Below the pieces are notes generated by a model. That model made no database searches and was not told where the DNA came from. It saw only the letters and a list, made by a program, of their open reading frames with translations. DNA of 64,000 nucleotides from Collinsella aerofaciens (GTDB lineage Bacteria; Actinomycetota; Coriobacteriia; Coriobacteriales; Coriobacteriaceae): NCBI RefSeq assembly GCF_009876115.1, contig NZ_WWSY01000004.1:62001-126000 (forward strand), given 5' to 3'. Positions 56,127-64,000 of the stretch are shown here, piece by piece; the stretch's first letter is position 1; each line of letters begins with the position of its first letter. Both the position numbers and the translations under genes were made by a program.

Positions 56127-56529
56127 GGCGCTCCCTTCGCCGGGATCTTATTGCCATCCAATACAGCACGATTGAAGCGTGCCATCAAAACATTCACGCA
56201 AAACAATACACTCGCGCGGCCAAAGGCAGTAAACAGGCGGCGAACGGCACCATTGCAACAGGTCAGCCCCTACAACGCTTACAAGAGCTGACCAAAAGCT
56301 TGCCCAAGACGGACCCCCTCTACGGAAGTTCGCGACCACAGAACATAGAGTTAAACCGTTTCAATTAAAACTTCCGGACTTCTCGCTACGAAAACTGAGC
56401 CGTTCACCGAATATTCCGTGCATTTCGCGGTATTATAGGGGCTGCATGTCATGTCCCTTTCGAAGGGTCGCCCGGCAATCGCCAGCCACGACCCCCAGAC
56501 GGGACGCCAACACGATAGAGAGGAGAGGC
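56127..56529. other. Intergenic region, 403 bp, promoter region of the NifU-like/GGGtGRT pair
   Basis: No believable ORF. A TATTAT -10-like element is at 56431-56436 and a small TTTCGAAGGG hairpin follows at about 56457. No -35 box could be fixed. The left part is the upstream region of the divergent transposase gene. Confidence 0.4.
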
Positions 56530-57264
56530 ATGCAGTACTCACAGGAAGTGGAGAACATGTGCCCCGTTGCCAAGGGTGCATACCACGGCCCCGCACCCAT
56601 CCCCGAGGAGGGCAAGTGGGTCCAGGCTAAGGAGATTTCCGACATCTCCGGTCTTACGCACGGTGTGGGTTGGTGCGCACCTCAGCAGGGCGCCTGCAAG
56701 CTCACGCTGAACGTCAAGGACGGCATCATCGAGGAGGCCCTCGTTGAGACCATCGGCTGCTCGGGCATGACCCACTCTGCCGCCATGGCTTCCGAGATCC
56801 TTCCCGGTAAGACCATCCTCGAGGCCCTCAACACCGACCTCGTCTGCGACGCCATCAACGTTGCTATGCGCGAGATCTTCCTGCAGATCGTTTACGGCCG
56901 CAGCCAGACCGCGTTCTCCGAGGGCGGCCTGCCCGTGGGCGCCTCCCTCGACGACCTCGGCAAGGGCCTTCGCTCTCAGGTCGGCACCATGTTCGGCACC
57001 AAGGCCAAGGGCGCTCGTTACCTCGAGCTCGCTCAGGGCTACGTCACCCGCATGGCTCTCAACGACAAGAACGAGATCATCGCATTCGAGTTCCTGAACC
57101 TCGGCAAGTTCACCGACGCCGTCAAGGCCGGCAAGACCCCCGAGGAGGCCATCGCTGGCGCTATGGGCCACTATGGTCAGTGGGAGAACGCTGCCAAGTA
57201 CATCGACCCGCGCACCGACGAGGAGACTCACTCCGTCGCCAGCGTGTTCCCGGTTCACGAGTAG
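56530..57264 (+). CDS. NifU-like iron-sulfur scaffold protein of the GGGtGRT pair
   Basis: 244 residues from the ATG at 56530 (AGGAGAGG upstream). The core has the NifU/IscU-like pattern with a cysteine in GVGWCAPQQGACKLTL and the motif ETIGCSGMTHSAAMASEIL, then LEALNTDLVCDAINVAMREIFLQ. It always travels with the GGGtGRT protein, whose gene follows after 18 bp. Proposed as an Fe-S scaffold or carrier; no biochemical role is established to my knowledge. Strong codon bias suggests high expression. Confidence 0.82.
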   Translation: MQYSQEVENMCPVAKGAYHGPAPIPEEGKWVQAKEISDISGLTHGVGWCAPQQGACKLTLNVKDGIIEEALVETIGCSGMTHSAAMASEILPGKTILEALNTDLVCDAINVAMREIFLQIVYGRSQTAFSEGGLPVGASLDDLGKGLRSQVGTMFGTKAKGARYLELAQGYVTRMALNDKNEIIAFEFLNLGKFTDAVKAGKTPEEAIAGAMGHYGQWENAAKYIDPRTDEETHSVASVFPVHE

Positions 57265-57282
57265 AAAGGGAGGGAAATAACT

Positions 57283-58287
57283 ATGACTGTTACGTTCGAA
57301 GGTTACGAGCGCCGCGCTGACAAGATCAACAAGTGCCTCGCCGACAACGGCATCGCCTCCCTCGAGGAAGCTCTGCAGATCTGCACCGACAAGGGCTTCA
57401 ACCCGCGTGAGATCGTCAACAACACCCAGTCCATCGCCTTCCAGAACGCCGAGTGGGCCTACACCCTCGGCTGCGCTCTCGCTGTCAAGCGTGGCGCCAA
57501 GACCGCTTCTGAGGCTGCCGCCATCATCGGCGAGGGCATCCAGGCCTTCACCGTTCCCGGCTCCGTCGCTGAGGACCGCAAGGTCGGTCTGGGCCACGGC
57601 AACCTGGGCGCTATGCTGCTCTCCGACGACACCGAGTGCTTCGCCTTCCTGGCCGGCCATGAGTCCTTCGCTGCCGCTGAGGGCGCTATCGGCCTGGCTC
57701 TGAACGCCAACAAGGCTCGCAAGAAGCCGCTGCGCGTTATCCTTAACGGTCTGGGCAAGGACGCCGCCCAGATCATCGCCCGCATCAACGGCTTCACCTA
57801 TGTGAAGACCCAGTTCGACTACTACACGGGCGAGCTCAAGGTCGTCGAGACCATCCCCTACTCCGATGGTCCCCGCGCTGCCGTTAACTGCTACGGCTCC
57901 GACGACGTCCGCGAGGGCGTTGCCATCATGTGGCACGAGAACGTCGACATCTCGATCACCGGTAACTCCACCAACCCCACGCGCTTCCAGCACCCCGTCG
58001 CTGGCACCTACAAGAAGGAGCGCATCGAGGCTGGCAAGAAGTACTTCTCCGTCGCTTCTGGTGGCGGCACTGGCCGTACCCTGCACCCGGACAACATGGG
58101 CGCCGGCCCTGCCTCTTACGGCATGACCGACACCATGGGCCGCATGCACTCCGACGCCCAGTTCGCCGGTTCTTCCTCCGTGCCTGCGCACGTTGACATG
58201 ATGGGTCTCATCGGCATGGGCAACAACCCCATGGTCGGTGCCACTGTCGCCTGCGCTGTCGCCGTCGAGGAGGCCATCAAGGCCTAA
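57283..58287 (+). CDS. GGGtGRT protein
   Basis: 334 residues. The family signature GGGTGRT is present near residue 264 (SVASGGGTGRTLHPDNMGAGPASYG). Other conserved-looking blocks are QNAEWAYTLGCALAVKRG, VGLGHGNLGAMLLSDDTECFAFLAGHES and GLIGMGNNPMVGATVACAVA. The function is unknown; genomic pairing with the NifU-like gene suggests iron-sulfur or redox metabolism in strict anaerobes. Highly biased codon use and a strong downstream terminator suggest an abundant protein. Located soon after the SUF operon, which may be functional or chance. Confidence 0.88.
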   Translation: MTVTFEGYERRADKINKCLADNGIASLEEALQICTDKGFNPREIVNNTQSIAFQNAEWAYTLGCALAVKRGAKTASEAAAIIGEGIQAFTVPGSVAEDRKVGLGHGNLGAMLLSDDTECFAFLAGHESFAAAEGAIGLALNANKARKKPLRVILNGLGKDAAQIIARINGFTYVKTQFDYYTGELKVVETIPYSDGPRAAVNCYGSDDVREGVAIMWHENVDISITGNSTNPTRFQHPVAGTYKKERIEAGKKYFSVASGGGTGRTLHPDNMGAGPASYGMTDTMGRMHSDAQFAGSSSVPAHVDMMGLIGMGNNPMVGATVACAVAVEEAIKA

Positions 58288-58322
58288 TCGCGCCCGCGCG
58301 ATGCTCATATAGTTGAGCTTTG

Positions 58323-58355
58323 GAGCCGCTACCTTTCGAGGTAGCGGCTCTTTTT
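58323..58355 (+). terminator. Terminator after the GGGtGRT gene
   Basis: 12-bp stem GAGCCGCTACCT / AGGTAGCGGCTC with loop TTCG followed by TTTTT. Confidence 0.93.
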
Positions 58356-58543
58356 GTTTGCGCTGCTGCAGGGTGGCTAACGCCAATATATCAGTTGGGG
58401 CGATATACGAGATGTGATGAAATGGAGCATCAGAACGCCCATGACGCCCACCTGCCATATGTGCCCTTTACCGATTTGCCGAGTCTTTGCGGCCCCATTG
58501 CCGATCACCCGTGCGACAATGCGCCGGACGAGAAAGGAATCCG

Positions 58544-60070
58544 ATGGAATCGACTGATGTACTGGTAATTGGATCTGGCATTGCGGGACTTTGCGCCGCC
58601 ATCGAAGCGGCACGCACGGGTGCAACCGTCACTGTGGCAAGCGCCGGCAAGACTATGAGTGGATCGAGCTTCTTCCCCGGAACCTGGGGCCTGGGGCTTA
58701 TCGGACCCGTTAACGAAGACGACGAACAAGACCTCATCGACACCATCCAGACCGTTGGTGGCGGCGTCGCCGACCCCGAGCTTGTCCAGACGTTTGTCCG
58801 CGGCATTCCCCAGGCAATTACATGGCTCGAACGGGATCTGGGTGTTGAACTTCAACGCCCACAAAATGCCGAGAGCGCCCAGCAAAAGCAGTTTATCCCC
58901 TGCTTTGACCACAAGACGCGCATGTGGCGCGGCCTCACCCGCAAGCCCCTTGAGGACGCTCTGACGACCCGAATCGAGTCACTCGGCATTCGCCTGCTCC
59001 CCCGCTATGAGCTTATCGACCTTGTTGAGGACACGAACGGTAGAATAACCGGAACCGTGCTCTACGACCTCACCGAAAATCAAATCGTGCCCTTTGCTGC
59101 CAAGGCCACGATCATCGCAACCGGTGGCACAGGCGGCCTGTTCGAGCGCAGCCTTACGTCGGCTGATGTGCTCAGCTCCTCGCAGGCCATCGCGCTGGCG
59201 CACGGCGCAACACTTACTAATATAGAGTTCATGCAGATGATGCCCGGTTTCATCGAGCCCAAGCGCAACCTGGTCTTCAACGAGAAAACCTGGCGCTACG
59301 TACATGTAGACCAGCCGGTAGATATTGCCGACGACAAGCTGGACGACCTGCTCGAGCAGCGCTCTGGATATGGCCCCTTCACTTCGCGCCTGGCTTCCCG
59401 CGCTATCGATCTCGCCATCGATCAGGCAGGCGCCGAAGGCCTGGCGCTCCACTACGACTTCCCGCGAGAGAATGTCCCCGAGTTTGTGCAGACCTTTGCC
59501 ACCTGGCTACAAGACGAGCACGGCATCGCGCCGACCGACGAGATGCGCGTGGCGATGTATGCCCACGCCGCCAACGGCGGTATCAAAATCGACAAGACCG
59601 CGTACACGGGCGTTGAGGGCCTCTACGCCTGCGGTGAGGCAACAGGCGGCATGCACGGCGCCGACCGCATCGGCGGCTTGTCGAGCGCCAATGGCATCGT
59701 ATTCGGGCGTATCGCGGGCGCATCGGCGGCTCGAGCAGCACTGGACGCTCCCGAGGCGGCCGCTCCGATGGATATTGCCCACCCCCAGTATGGCATTGCC
59801 ACAACAGATGCCGAACGCCTGACACACAGCCTTAAGCACACGATGAGCACCTATTGCATGATCAACAGGACCGAAGCAGGTCTATCCAAGGCCCTGCAAC
59901 AGCTTGAAAGCCTGAAAGACGAGGCAACGGCGCTGAGCAAGCCGCATGCCAATGACAGCGAGATCGCAGCCCTCGCCCGCCTGCAATCGCAGAATCAGCT
60001 GGCAACGGAGATGGTCAAAGCCATGCACAAGCGGACCGAAAGTCTCGGATCGCACTGCCGAGCGAATTAA
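58544..60070 (+). CDS. FAD-dependent oxidoreductase, NadB/fumarate-reductase flavoprotein-like
   Basis: 508 residues from the ATG at 58544 (GAAAGGAA upstream). FAD-binding motifs are VLVIGSGIAGLCAAIEAARTG at the N-terminus, ATGGTGGLFERS in the middle and GLYACGEATGGMHGADRIGGLSSANGIVFGRIAG near 370-400. The layout matches L-aspartate oxidase and related succinate/fumarate flavoproteins. It lacks neighbouring nadA or nadC and any Fe-S partner subunit, so L-aspartate oxidase is not assured; a soluble fumarate-reductase-like enzyme is equally possible. Single gene. Confidence 0.78.
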   Translation: MESTDVLVIGSGIAGLCAAIEAARTGATVTVASAGKTMSGSSFFPGTWGLGLIGPVNEDDEQDLIDTIQTVGGGVADPELVQTFVRGIPQAITWLERDLGVELQRPQNAESAQQKQFIPCFDHKTRMWRGLTRKPLEDALTTRIESLGIRLLPRYELIDLVEDTNGRITGTVLYDLTENQIVPFAAKATIIATGGTGGLFERSLTSADVLSSSQAIALAHGATLTNIEFMQMMPGFIEPKRNLVFNEKTWRYVHVDQPVDIADDKLDDLLEQRSGYGPFTSRLASRAIDLAIDQAGAEGLALHYDFPRENVPEFVQTFATWLQDEHGIAPTDEMRVAMYAHAANGGIKIDKTAYTGVEGLYACGEATGGMHGADRIGGLSSANGIVFGRIAGASAARAALDAPEAAAPMDIAHPQYGIATTDAERLTHSLKHTMSTYCMINRTEAGLSKALQQLESLKDEATALSKPHANDSEIAALARLQSQNQLATEMVKAMHKRTESLGSHCRAN

Positions 60071-60112
60071 ACTGGACACCTATCTAAAGCAAAACACAAC
60101 TAATCGATATCT

Positions 60113-60148
60113 ATGGGCCCCGTGAACTCGAAGTGGCACGGGGCCCAT
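60113..60148. terminator. Hairpin after the flavoprotein gene
   Basis: 12-bp stem ATGGGCCCCGTG / CACGGGGCCCAT with a 12-nt loop; weak T-tract. Confidence 0.6.
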
Positions 60149-60231
60149 TCGTGTCCGCACGGCAGCGTATCCTAATTCTGAATACAGAGCGGGCAAAGCC
60201 CGCATAGACAATAGGCCAGCGAGGAGGAGAT

Positions 60232-61092
60232 ATGGACAGTAGAGATATCGAGAAGTGGCGTGTCAAACTTGATAGCTATGCCAATGTGGAAGACGGCGTT
60301 GAGTATTGGCTCGCACGCGATTTAATGGAACCCATGGGGTACACTCGATGGGAGAACTTTGCCGAAGTTGTTAAGAGGGCAAAAGTCTCGTGCGAAACAA
60401 ACAAAACTCCAGTTGATTCCCATTTTCGTGACACCACGAAAATGGTAACTGCCGGTGTCGCCGCTCGCGCGGTTAAAGACTACAAACTTACGCGCTATGC
60501 ATGCTATTTAATCGCCCAGAACGGAGATTCAAACAAGCAAGAAATCGCGCTCGCACAGGCGTACTTCGCCGTGCAGACGCGCCGCCAAGAGCTCATAGAG
60601 CAGCGATTCGCAGAGATTCAGCGCTTGCAGGCGCGCCACTCGCTATCTGATTCAGAGAAACAGCTCTCGGGTATTGCGTTCAAACGCGGCGTGGACTCCA
60701 AAGGATTCGCAATCATCAAGTCGAAGGGCGATGAAGCGTTATTCGGCGGCAAAAGCACGGCGGAAATGAAGCAACAGCTCGGCGTATCCAAGAGCTCGGC
60801 ATTGGCGGACAGGCTAGCCGATGTTCTCATCAAAGCAAAGGACCTTACGAACTCGATGACGGCCTTCAACGCCGAGGAACACGACCTGTACGGTCTGGAC
60901 CAGATCAAGCAAGAGCACGTCGAGAACAACACAAGCGTGCGTGGCAGCCTCATCGACCGCGGAATTGTACCCGAGAACCTACCGCCTGCCGAAGATACAA
61001 AGAAGCTCGAACGTCGCGTGAAAGCAGACGAGAAAAAGCTCAAGGAGGGTACAGACGGATTCACCGACCCCCAGGGCAGGCTCGACTTGTAA
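60232..61092 (+). CDS. dinD: DinD-like DNA-damage-inducible protein
   Basis: 286 residues with GAGGAGGAG before the ATG. The N-terminal BRO/KilA-like part reads EYWLARDLMEPMGYTRWENF and VSCETNKTPVDSHF, followed by YKLTRYACYLIAQNGDSNKQEIALAQAYFAVQTRRQE. The C-terminal half is charged and probably helical (KQEHVENNTSVRGSLIDRGIVPENLPPAED). This is the full-length DinD pattern. E. coli DinD inhibits RecA filaments late in repair. No LexA box was seen upstream, so damage control cannot be confirmed here. Confidence 0.85.
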   Translation: MDSRDIEKWRVKLDSYANVEDGVEYWLARDLMEPMGYTRWENFAEVVKRAKVSCETNKTPVDSHFRDTTKMVTAGVAARAVKDYKLTRYACYLIAQNGDSNKQEIALAQAYFAVQTRRQELIEQRFAEIQRLQARHSLSDSEKQLSGIAFKRGVDSKGFAIIKSKGDEALFGGKSTAEMKQQLGVSKSSALADRLADVLIKAKDLTNSMTAFNAEEHDLYGLDQIKQEHVENNTSVRGSLIDRGIVPENLPPAEDTKKLERRVKADEKKLKEGTDGFTDPQGRLDL

Positions 61093-61134
61093 AGCGTCTG
61101 TGCCCTTACGGGTTCGACCCCATGCGAGGTTAAC

Positions 61135-61169
61135 AAAAAAGACGGCCAACTTTCGCTGACCGTCTTAAC
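61135..61169 (-). terminator. Terminator of the tRNA cluster
   Basis: On the minus strand AAGACGG...CCGTCTT with a 14-nt loop followed by TTTTGTTAAC, just downstream of the first tRNA-Lys gene. The stem may be extended by three more pairs, one of them a G-T. Confidence 0.85.
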
Positions 61170-61175
61170 ATGCTT

Positions 61176-61251
61176 TGGTGGGCCGTCAGGGGGTCGAACC
61201 CTGGACCTTGGGATTAAGAGTCCCCTGCTCTACCAACTGAGCTAACGACCC
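61176..61251 (-). tRNA. tRNA-Lys (CTT), copy A
   Basis: 76 nt including encoded CCA. The acceptor stem GGGTCGT pairs with ACGGCCC, the D-arm is AGCTCAGTTGGTAGAGC, the anticodon loop CTCTTAA reads CTT, and the T-arm contains GGTTCGA. Identical over its length to the copy at 61295. Confidence 0.96.
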
Positions 61252-61256
61252 AAAGC

Positions 61257-61280
61257 TAAAGTCCGTCGTAGCGGACTTTA
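61257..61280. repeat. Hairpin between the two tRNA-Lys genes
   Basis: 9-bp stem TAAAGTCCG / CGGACTTTA with a 6-nt loop. A possible processing signal in the tRNA precursor. Confidence 0.6.
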
Positions 61281-61294
61281 GAGGAGATATCGTG

Positions 61295-61370
61295 TGGTGG
61301 GCCGTCAGGGGGTCGAACCCTGGACCTTGGGATTAAGAGTCCCCTGCTCTACCAACTGAGCTAACGACCC
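61295..61370 (-). tRNA. tRNA-Lys (CTT), copy B
   Basis: Same 76-nt sequence as the copy at 61176, including CCA. Tandem duplication within a three-tRNA unit read from the minus strand. Confidence 0.96.
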
Positions 61371-61392
61371 GATATCAACACGAAGCAAGAAC

Positions 61393-61470
61393 TGGGGTGG
61401 GTAAAGGGACTCGAACCCTCGACCTACGGGACCACAACCCGTCGCTCTAGCCAACTGAGCTACACCCACC
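61393..61470 (-). tRNA. tRNA-His (GTG)
   Basis: About 78 nt with encoded CCA. The anticodon loop TTGTGGT reads GTG, the extra G-1 opposite C73 that marks tRNA-His is encoded, and the acceptor GTGGGTG pairs with TACCCAC. First gene of the minus-strand tRNA unit. Confidence 0.94.
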
Positions 61471-61635
61471 GTGTCCTGTGCGCTTCGCGCTCGACTATTA
61501 TTGCAAGGAACGCCACGCGATGCAAGCCCCAATTTTCAAGAATTTTGAAAAGAGTTTTTCGAGCGCGTTTCGAGCAATTCCCACCGGTTTCATAGGAGTA
61601 AACTTGCCCCACTGCAAATGCTCGAAAGGACAAGC

Positions 61636-62817
61636 ATGAAAGAACTCTCCAATCGCACGGCAACATTTACCGATTCGGTCATCCGCCGCATGACGCGCAT
61701 CTCCAATAAGTATGGCGCCGTCAACCTGTCGCAGGGCTTCCCCGACTTCGATCCTCCGGCGCAGCTGCTCGAGAGCCTCAGCGCCATCGCGACCGACCCC
61801 AAGCCGCTCTATCACCAGTACTCCATCACTTGGGGCTCCCAGGCCATGCGCGAGGCGCTCGCCGCTAAGCAGGAGCACTTTATGGGCATGCCGATCAACC
61901 CCAACGAGAACATCGTAGTCACCTGCGGCTCCACCGAGGCCATGATGGCCGCCATGATGACGGTTACGAACCCCGGAGACAAGGTCGTCATCTTCTCGCC
62001 GTTCTACGAGAACTACGGCGCCGACACAATCCTTTCGGGTGCCGAGCCCATCTACGTGCCGCTCAACCCGCCCACGTTCGACTTCGATCGCGAGGTCCTC
62101 GAGGCGGCCTTCCGCGACAACGATCCCAAGGCCATCGTCCTGTGCAACCCTTCCAACCCCTGCGGCAAGGTCTTTACGCGCGAGGAGCTCACCTTAATCG
62201 CCGACCTCTGCAAAAAGTACGACGCCTACTGCATTACCGACGAGGTATACGAGCACATCGTCTACGCGCCCCACGAGCACGTCTATATGGCCACGCTGCC
62301 CGGCATGTTCGATCGAACCATCAGCTGCAGTTCGCTGTCTAAGACGTACTCCATCACCGGCTGGCGTCTGGGCTACACCATCGCCCCGGCCCAGATCACC
62401 GAGCGCATTAAAAAGGTCCACGACTTCCTCACCGTGGGTGCTGCCGCTCCCCTGCAGGAAGCTGTCGTCACCGCCCTCAAATTCGACGACAGCTATTACC
62501 AGGAGGTCCTCGACCTCTACACCGCCAAGCGCGACCTATTCTGTCAGGGGCTCGATAGCATCGGTCTTGAGCACAACGTGCCGCAGGGCGCCTACTACGT
62601 GATGATGGATATCTCGGAGTTTGGCTATGACAGCGACCTCGACTTCTGCGAGGACCTGGCCTCCAAGGTGGGCGTGGGCGCTGTTCCCGGATCGAGCTTC
62701 TTCCGCGAGCCCGTCAACCATCTGATTCGTTTCCACTTTGCCAAGCGAGACGAGACGCTCAACGCTGCGCTTGAGAACCTCAAGTCGCTACGTGATAAAA
62801 TCAACCCGCGCGGGTAA
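61636..62817 (+). CDS. PLP-dependent aminotransferase, class I/II
   Basis: 393 residues from the ATG at 61636 (AAAGGA 5 nt upstream; an ATG six codons earlier has none). Motifs are NLSQGFPDFDPP, YHQYSITWGSQAMREAL, VTCGSTEAMMAAM, LCNPSNPCGKVF, TDEVYEHIVY and the PLP lysine in SSLSKTYSITGWRLGY. It is closest in pattern to the kynurenine/glutamine/methionine aminotransferase (YbdL-MtnE) group. The exact amino acid is not predictable. Monocistronic with its own terminator. Confidence 0.86.
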   Translation: MKELSNRTATFTDSVIRRMTRISNKYGAVNLSQGFPDFDPPAQLLESLSAIATDPKPLYHQYSITWGSQAMREALAAKQEHFMGMPINPNENIVVTCGSTEAMMAAMMTVTNPGDKVVIFSPFYENYGADTILSGAEPIYVPLNPPTFDFDREVLEAAFRDNDPKAIVLCNPSNPCGKVFTREELTLIADLCKKYDAYCITDEVYEHIVYAPHEHVYMATLPGMFDRTISCSSLSKTYSITGWRLGYTIAPAQITERIKKVHDFLTVGAAAPLQEAVVTALKFDDSYYQEVLDLYTAKRDLFCQGLDSIGLEHNVPQGAYYVMMDISEFGYDSDLDFCEDLASKVGVGAVPGSSFFREPVNHLIRFHFAKRDETLNAALENLKSLRDKINPRG

Positions 62818-62843
62818 GGACGGTCAGTAACTAAAGGCACTAA

Positions 62844-62884
62844 AGAAACCTCGTGAACCCGTTGGGCCATGAGGTTTCTTTTTA
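62844..62884 (+). terminator. Terminator after the aminotransferase gene
   Basis: 9-bp stem AGAAACCTC / GAGGTTTCT with an 18-nt loop followed by a T-run. Confidence 0.85.
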
Positions 62885-62953
62885 TAGCGACCTCATTTAT
62901 TTTTTAGAGCGCTATACTTTAGTCACGGAGCAACTCGTCCAGAGAGGAATACT

Positions 62954-63844
62954 ATGGCAGAGCAGCAGCTTATCGGAGCGCTCGAGGCCGGCGGCACCAA
63001 GATGGTCTGCGCCACGGGCTATGCAGACGGCACGGTCCTGGAACGCGAGCAGATTGCGACCACGACCCCGCAGGAGACCGTTGAGGCCGTCAACGCATGG
63101 TTTGCCGACAAGGACATCGCCGCGCTGGGCATCGGCGCCTTTGGCCCCACCGCAGTCAACCCTGCCTCGTCCCAATACGGCAAGATCCTGGAGACGCCCA
63201 AAACGGCATGGCGCTACTTTGACCTGCTGGGCACCATCCAAAACGAGCTCAATATTCCCTGCGGCTACGACACCGACGTCAACGTCGCCTGCCTGGGCGA
63301 GGTCACCTTTGGTTGCGCCCAGGGCCTCACTGACGTGGTGTATCTGACCATCGGTACCGGCGTGGGCGCCGGCGTGCTCTCGGGCGGTAAGCTCGTGCAC
63401 GGCATGATGCATCCCGAGGCCGGCCACATCCTGGTCACGCGCGACCCGCGCGACACCATCGGCGAGCACAGCGGCTGCCCCTTCCACGACAACTGCCTCG
63501 AGGGCCTCATCGCCGGTCCCGGCGTCAAAAAGCGCTGGGGTGGCAAGAGCGCCGGAGAGATGGCCGATGGCCCGGAGGCCATGGACCTGCTCGCCGGCTA
63601 TCTGGCGCAGGCGCTCATGACCTACATCCTGTGCTACGCACCGCAAAAGATCGTCATCGGTGGCGGCGTGGCCGACCACACCCCCATCGTGCCGCTCGCG
63701 CGCAAGAAGTGCGCCGAGATGCTCAACGGCTACATCGTCACGCCCGAGATGGCCGACATTGATAGCTATATCGTCAACAACAGCCTCGAGGGCAAACAGG
63801 GCATTATGGGCTGCTTGGCCCTGGGCGCTCAGGCGCTTCAGTAG
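62954..63844 (+). CDS. ROK-family fructokinase
   Basis: 296 residues. ROK kinase motifs are IGALEAGGTKMVCA (phosphate-binding), GIGAFGPTAVNP, YDTDVNVACLGE with the catalytic Asp, LTIGTGVGAGVLSGG, and the zinc-binding HPEAGHILV...GEHSGCPFHDNCLEGLIAGP. The ExGGTK start and the GAFGPxxxNP block are typical of bacterial ROK fructokinases (ScrK/GmuE type) rather than glucokinases. Cytoplasmic, ATP-dependent phosphorylation of fructose or mannose. Single gene followed by a strong terminator. Confidence 0.87.
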   Translation: MAEQQLIGALEAGGTKMVCATGYADGTVLEREQIATTTPQETVEAVNAWFADKDIAALGIGAFGPTAVNPASSQYGKILETPKTAWRYFDLLGTIQNELNIPCGYDTDVNVACLGEVTFGCAQGLTDVVYLTIGTGVGAGVLSGGKLVHGMMHPEAGHILVTRDPRDTIGEHSGCPFHDNCLEGLIAGPGVKKRWGGKSAGEMADGPEAMDLLAGYLAQALMTYILCYAPQKIVIGGGVADHTPIVPLARKKCAEMLNGYIVTPEMADIDSYIVNNSLEGKQGIMGCLALGAQALQ

Positions 63845-63926
63845 CAGACGCACCCACAGGGCGTGGCGCGCCCGGCAAATCCGACCTACGGAACGACGCC
63901 ACCACGCCTCATATAAGCCCTCAAAT

Positions 63927-63974
63927 AAAAAAGGCCGCCTAGGACCAAACAATACGTCCTAGGCGGCTTTTTTG
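63927..63974 (+). terminator. Terminator after the fructokinase gene
   Basis: 12-bp stem GCCGCCTAGGAC / GTCCTAGGCGGC with a 10-nt loop, flanked by an A-run and a T-run, so it can work in both directions. Confidence 0.92.
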
Positions 63975-64000
63975 GCGCGCATCAGCGGCCGTAAGAGATA

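Noticed and set aside
56539..58458. 639-codon minus-strand ORF across the NifU-like/GGGtGRT pair
   Set aside because: Antisense to two strongly codon-biased genes and spans their terminator; no ribosome-binding site.
60150..60231. LexA/SOS box upstream of dinD
   Set aside because: No GAAC-n4-GTTC or CTG-n10-CAG-like site found in the short upstream region.
61176..61370. tRNA-Lys repeat as a phage or island attachment site
   Set aside because: The repeat is two full-length identical tRNA genes 43 bp apart; no integrase is present and no foreign segment lies between.
62912..63952. 346-codon minus-strand ORF across the fructokinase gene
   Set aside because: Antisense shadow of a clear ROK kinase.

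Overview
The window looks like the chromosome of a gut member of the Coriobacteriia, most likely Collinsella or a close relative. This is inferred from the mix seen: GC-rich housekeeping genes, an RmlC-RmlD fusion, a SUF operon headed by an Rrf2 regulator, a GGGtGRT gene pair, and many secreted proteins with choline-binding-type repeats. No rRNA is present, so the genus is not proven.

Layout. 1-2.5 kb: end of a CsbB/GtrB-like glycosyltransferase and a YfhO-type membrane protein. 2.5-7.6 kb: dTDP-L-rhamnose genes (rmlA, rmlB, fused rmlC-rmlD), interrupted by an AT-richer two-gene insert (DUF4869-type protein plus a P-loop protein). 7.8-38.5 kb: a lower-GC surface-polymer island bracketed by two paralogous tandem-domain GT2 genes. 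It holds a polymer operon (GT2, Wzx-type flippase, LicD, GT4, DUF2142, GT2, DUF2304), seven secreted choline-binding-repeat proteins with different C-terminal domains, and an HTH-LicC-LicA fusion gene followed by a LicB-type transporter. 38.5-45.4 kb: a run of GT2 genes, an acyltransferase and a further GT2. 45.4-49.2 kb: an AAA-ATPase-like/PDDEXK-like protein and a wall-anchored putative peptidoglycan hydrolase. 49.4-55.3 kb: rrf2 and sufCBDSU. 55.3-56.1 kb: a Y1 (IS200-like/RAYT) transposase. 56.5-58.3 kb: a NifU-like/GGGtGRT pair. 58.5-64 kb: a flavoprotein, dinD, two tRNA-Lys and one tRNA-His, an aminotransferase and a ROK fructokinase.

How it fits together. The central region reads as a nearly self-contained phosphorylcholine decoration system. 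LicB would import choline, the LicA domain phosphorylate it, the LicC domain activate it to CDP-choline, and LicD transfer it to a polymer built by the neighbouring glycosyltransferases (with rhamnose supplied by Rml) and flipped by the Wzx-like protein. The choline-binding-repeat proteins (lysozyme, L,D-transpeptidase, NlpC/P60-like and C39-like peptidases) would then dock on that polymer. No polymerase, priming transferase or polymer ligase was recognised in the window, so these must lie elsewhere.

All names rest on reading motifs by eye. No database search or structure prediction was run.
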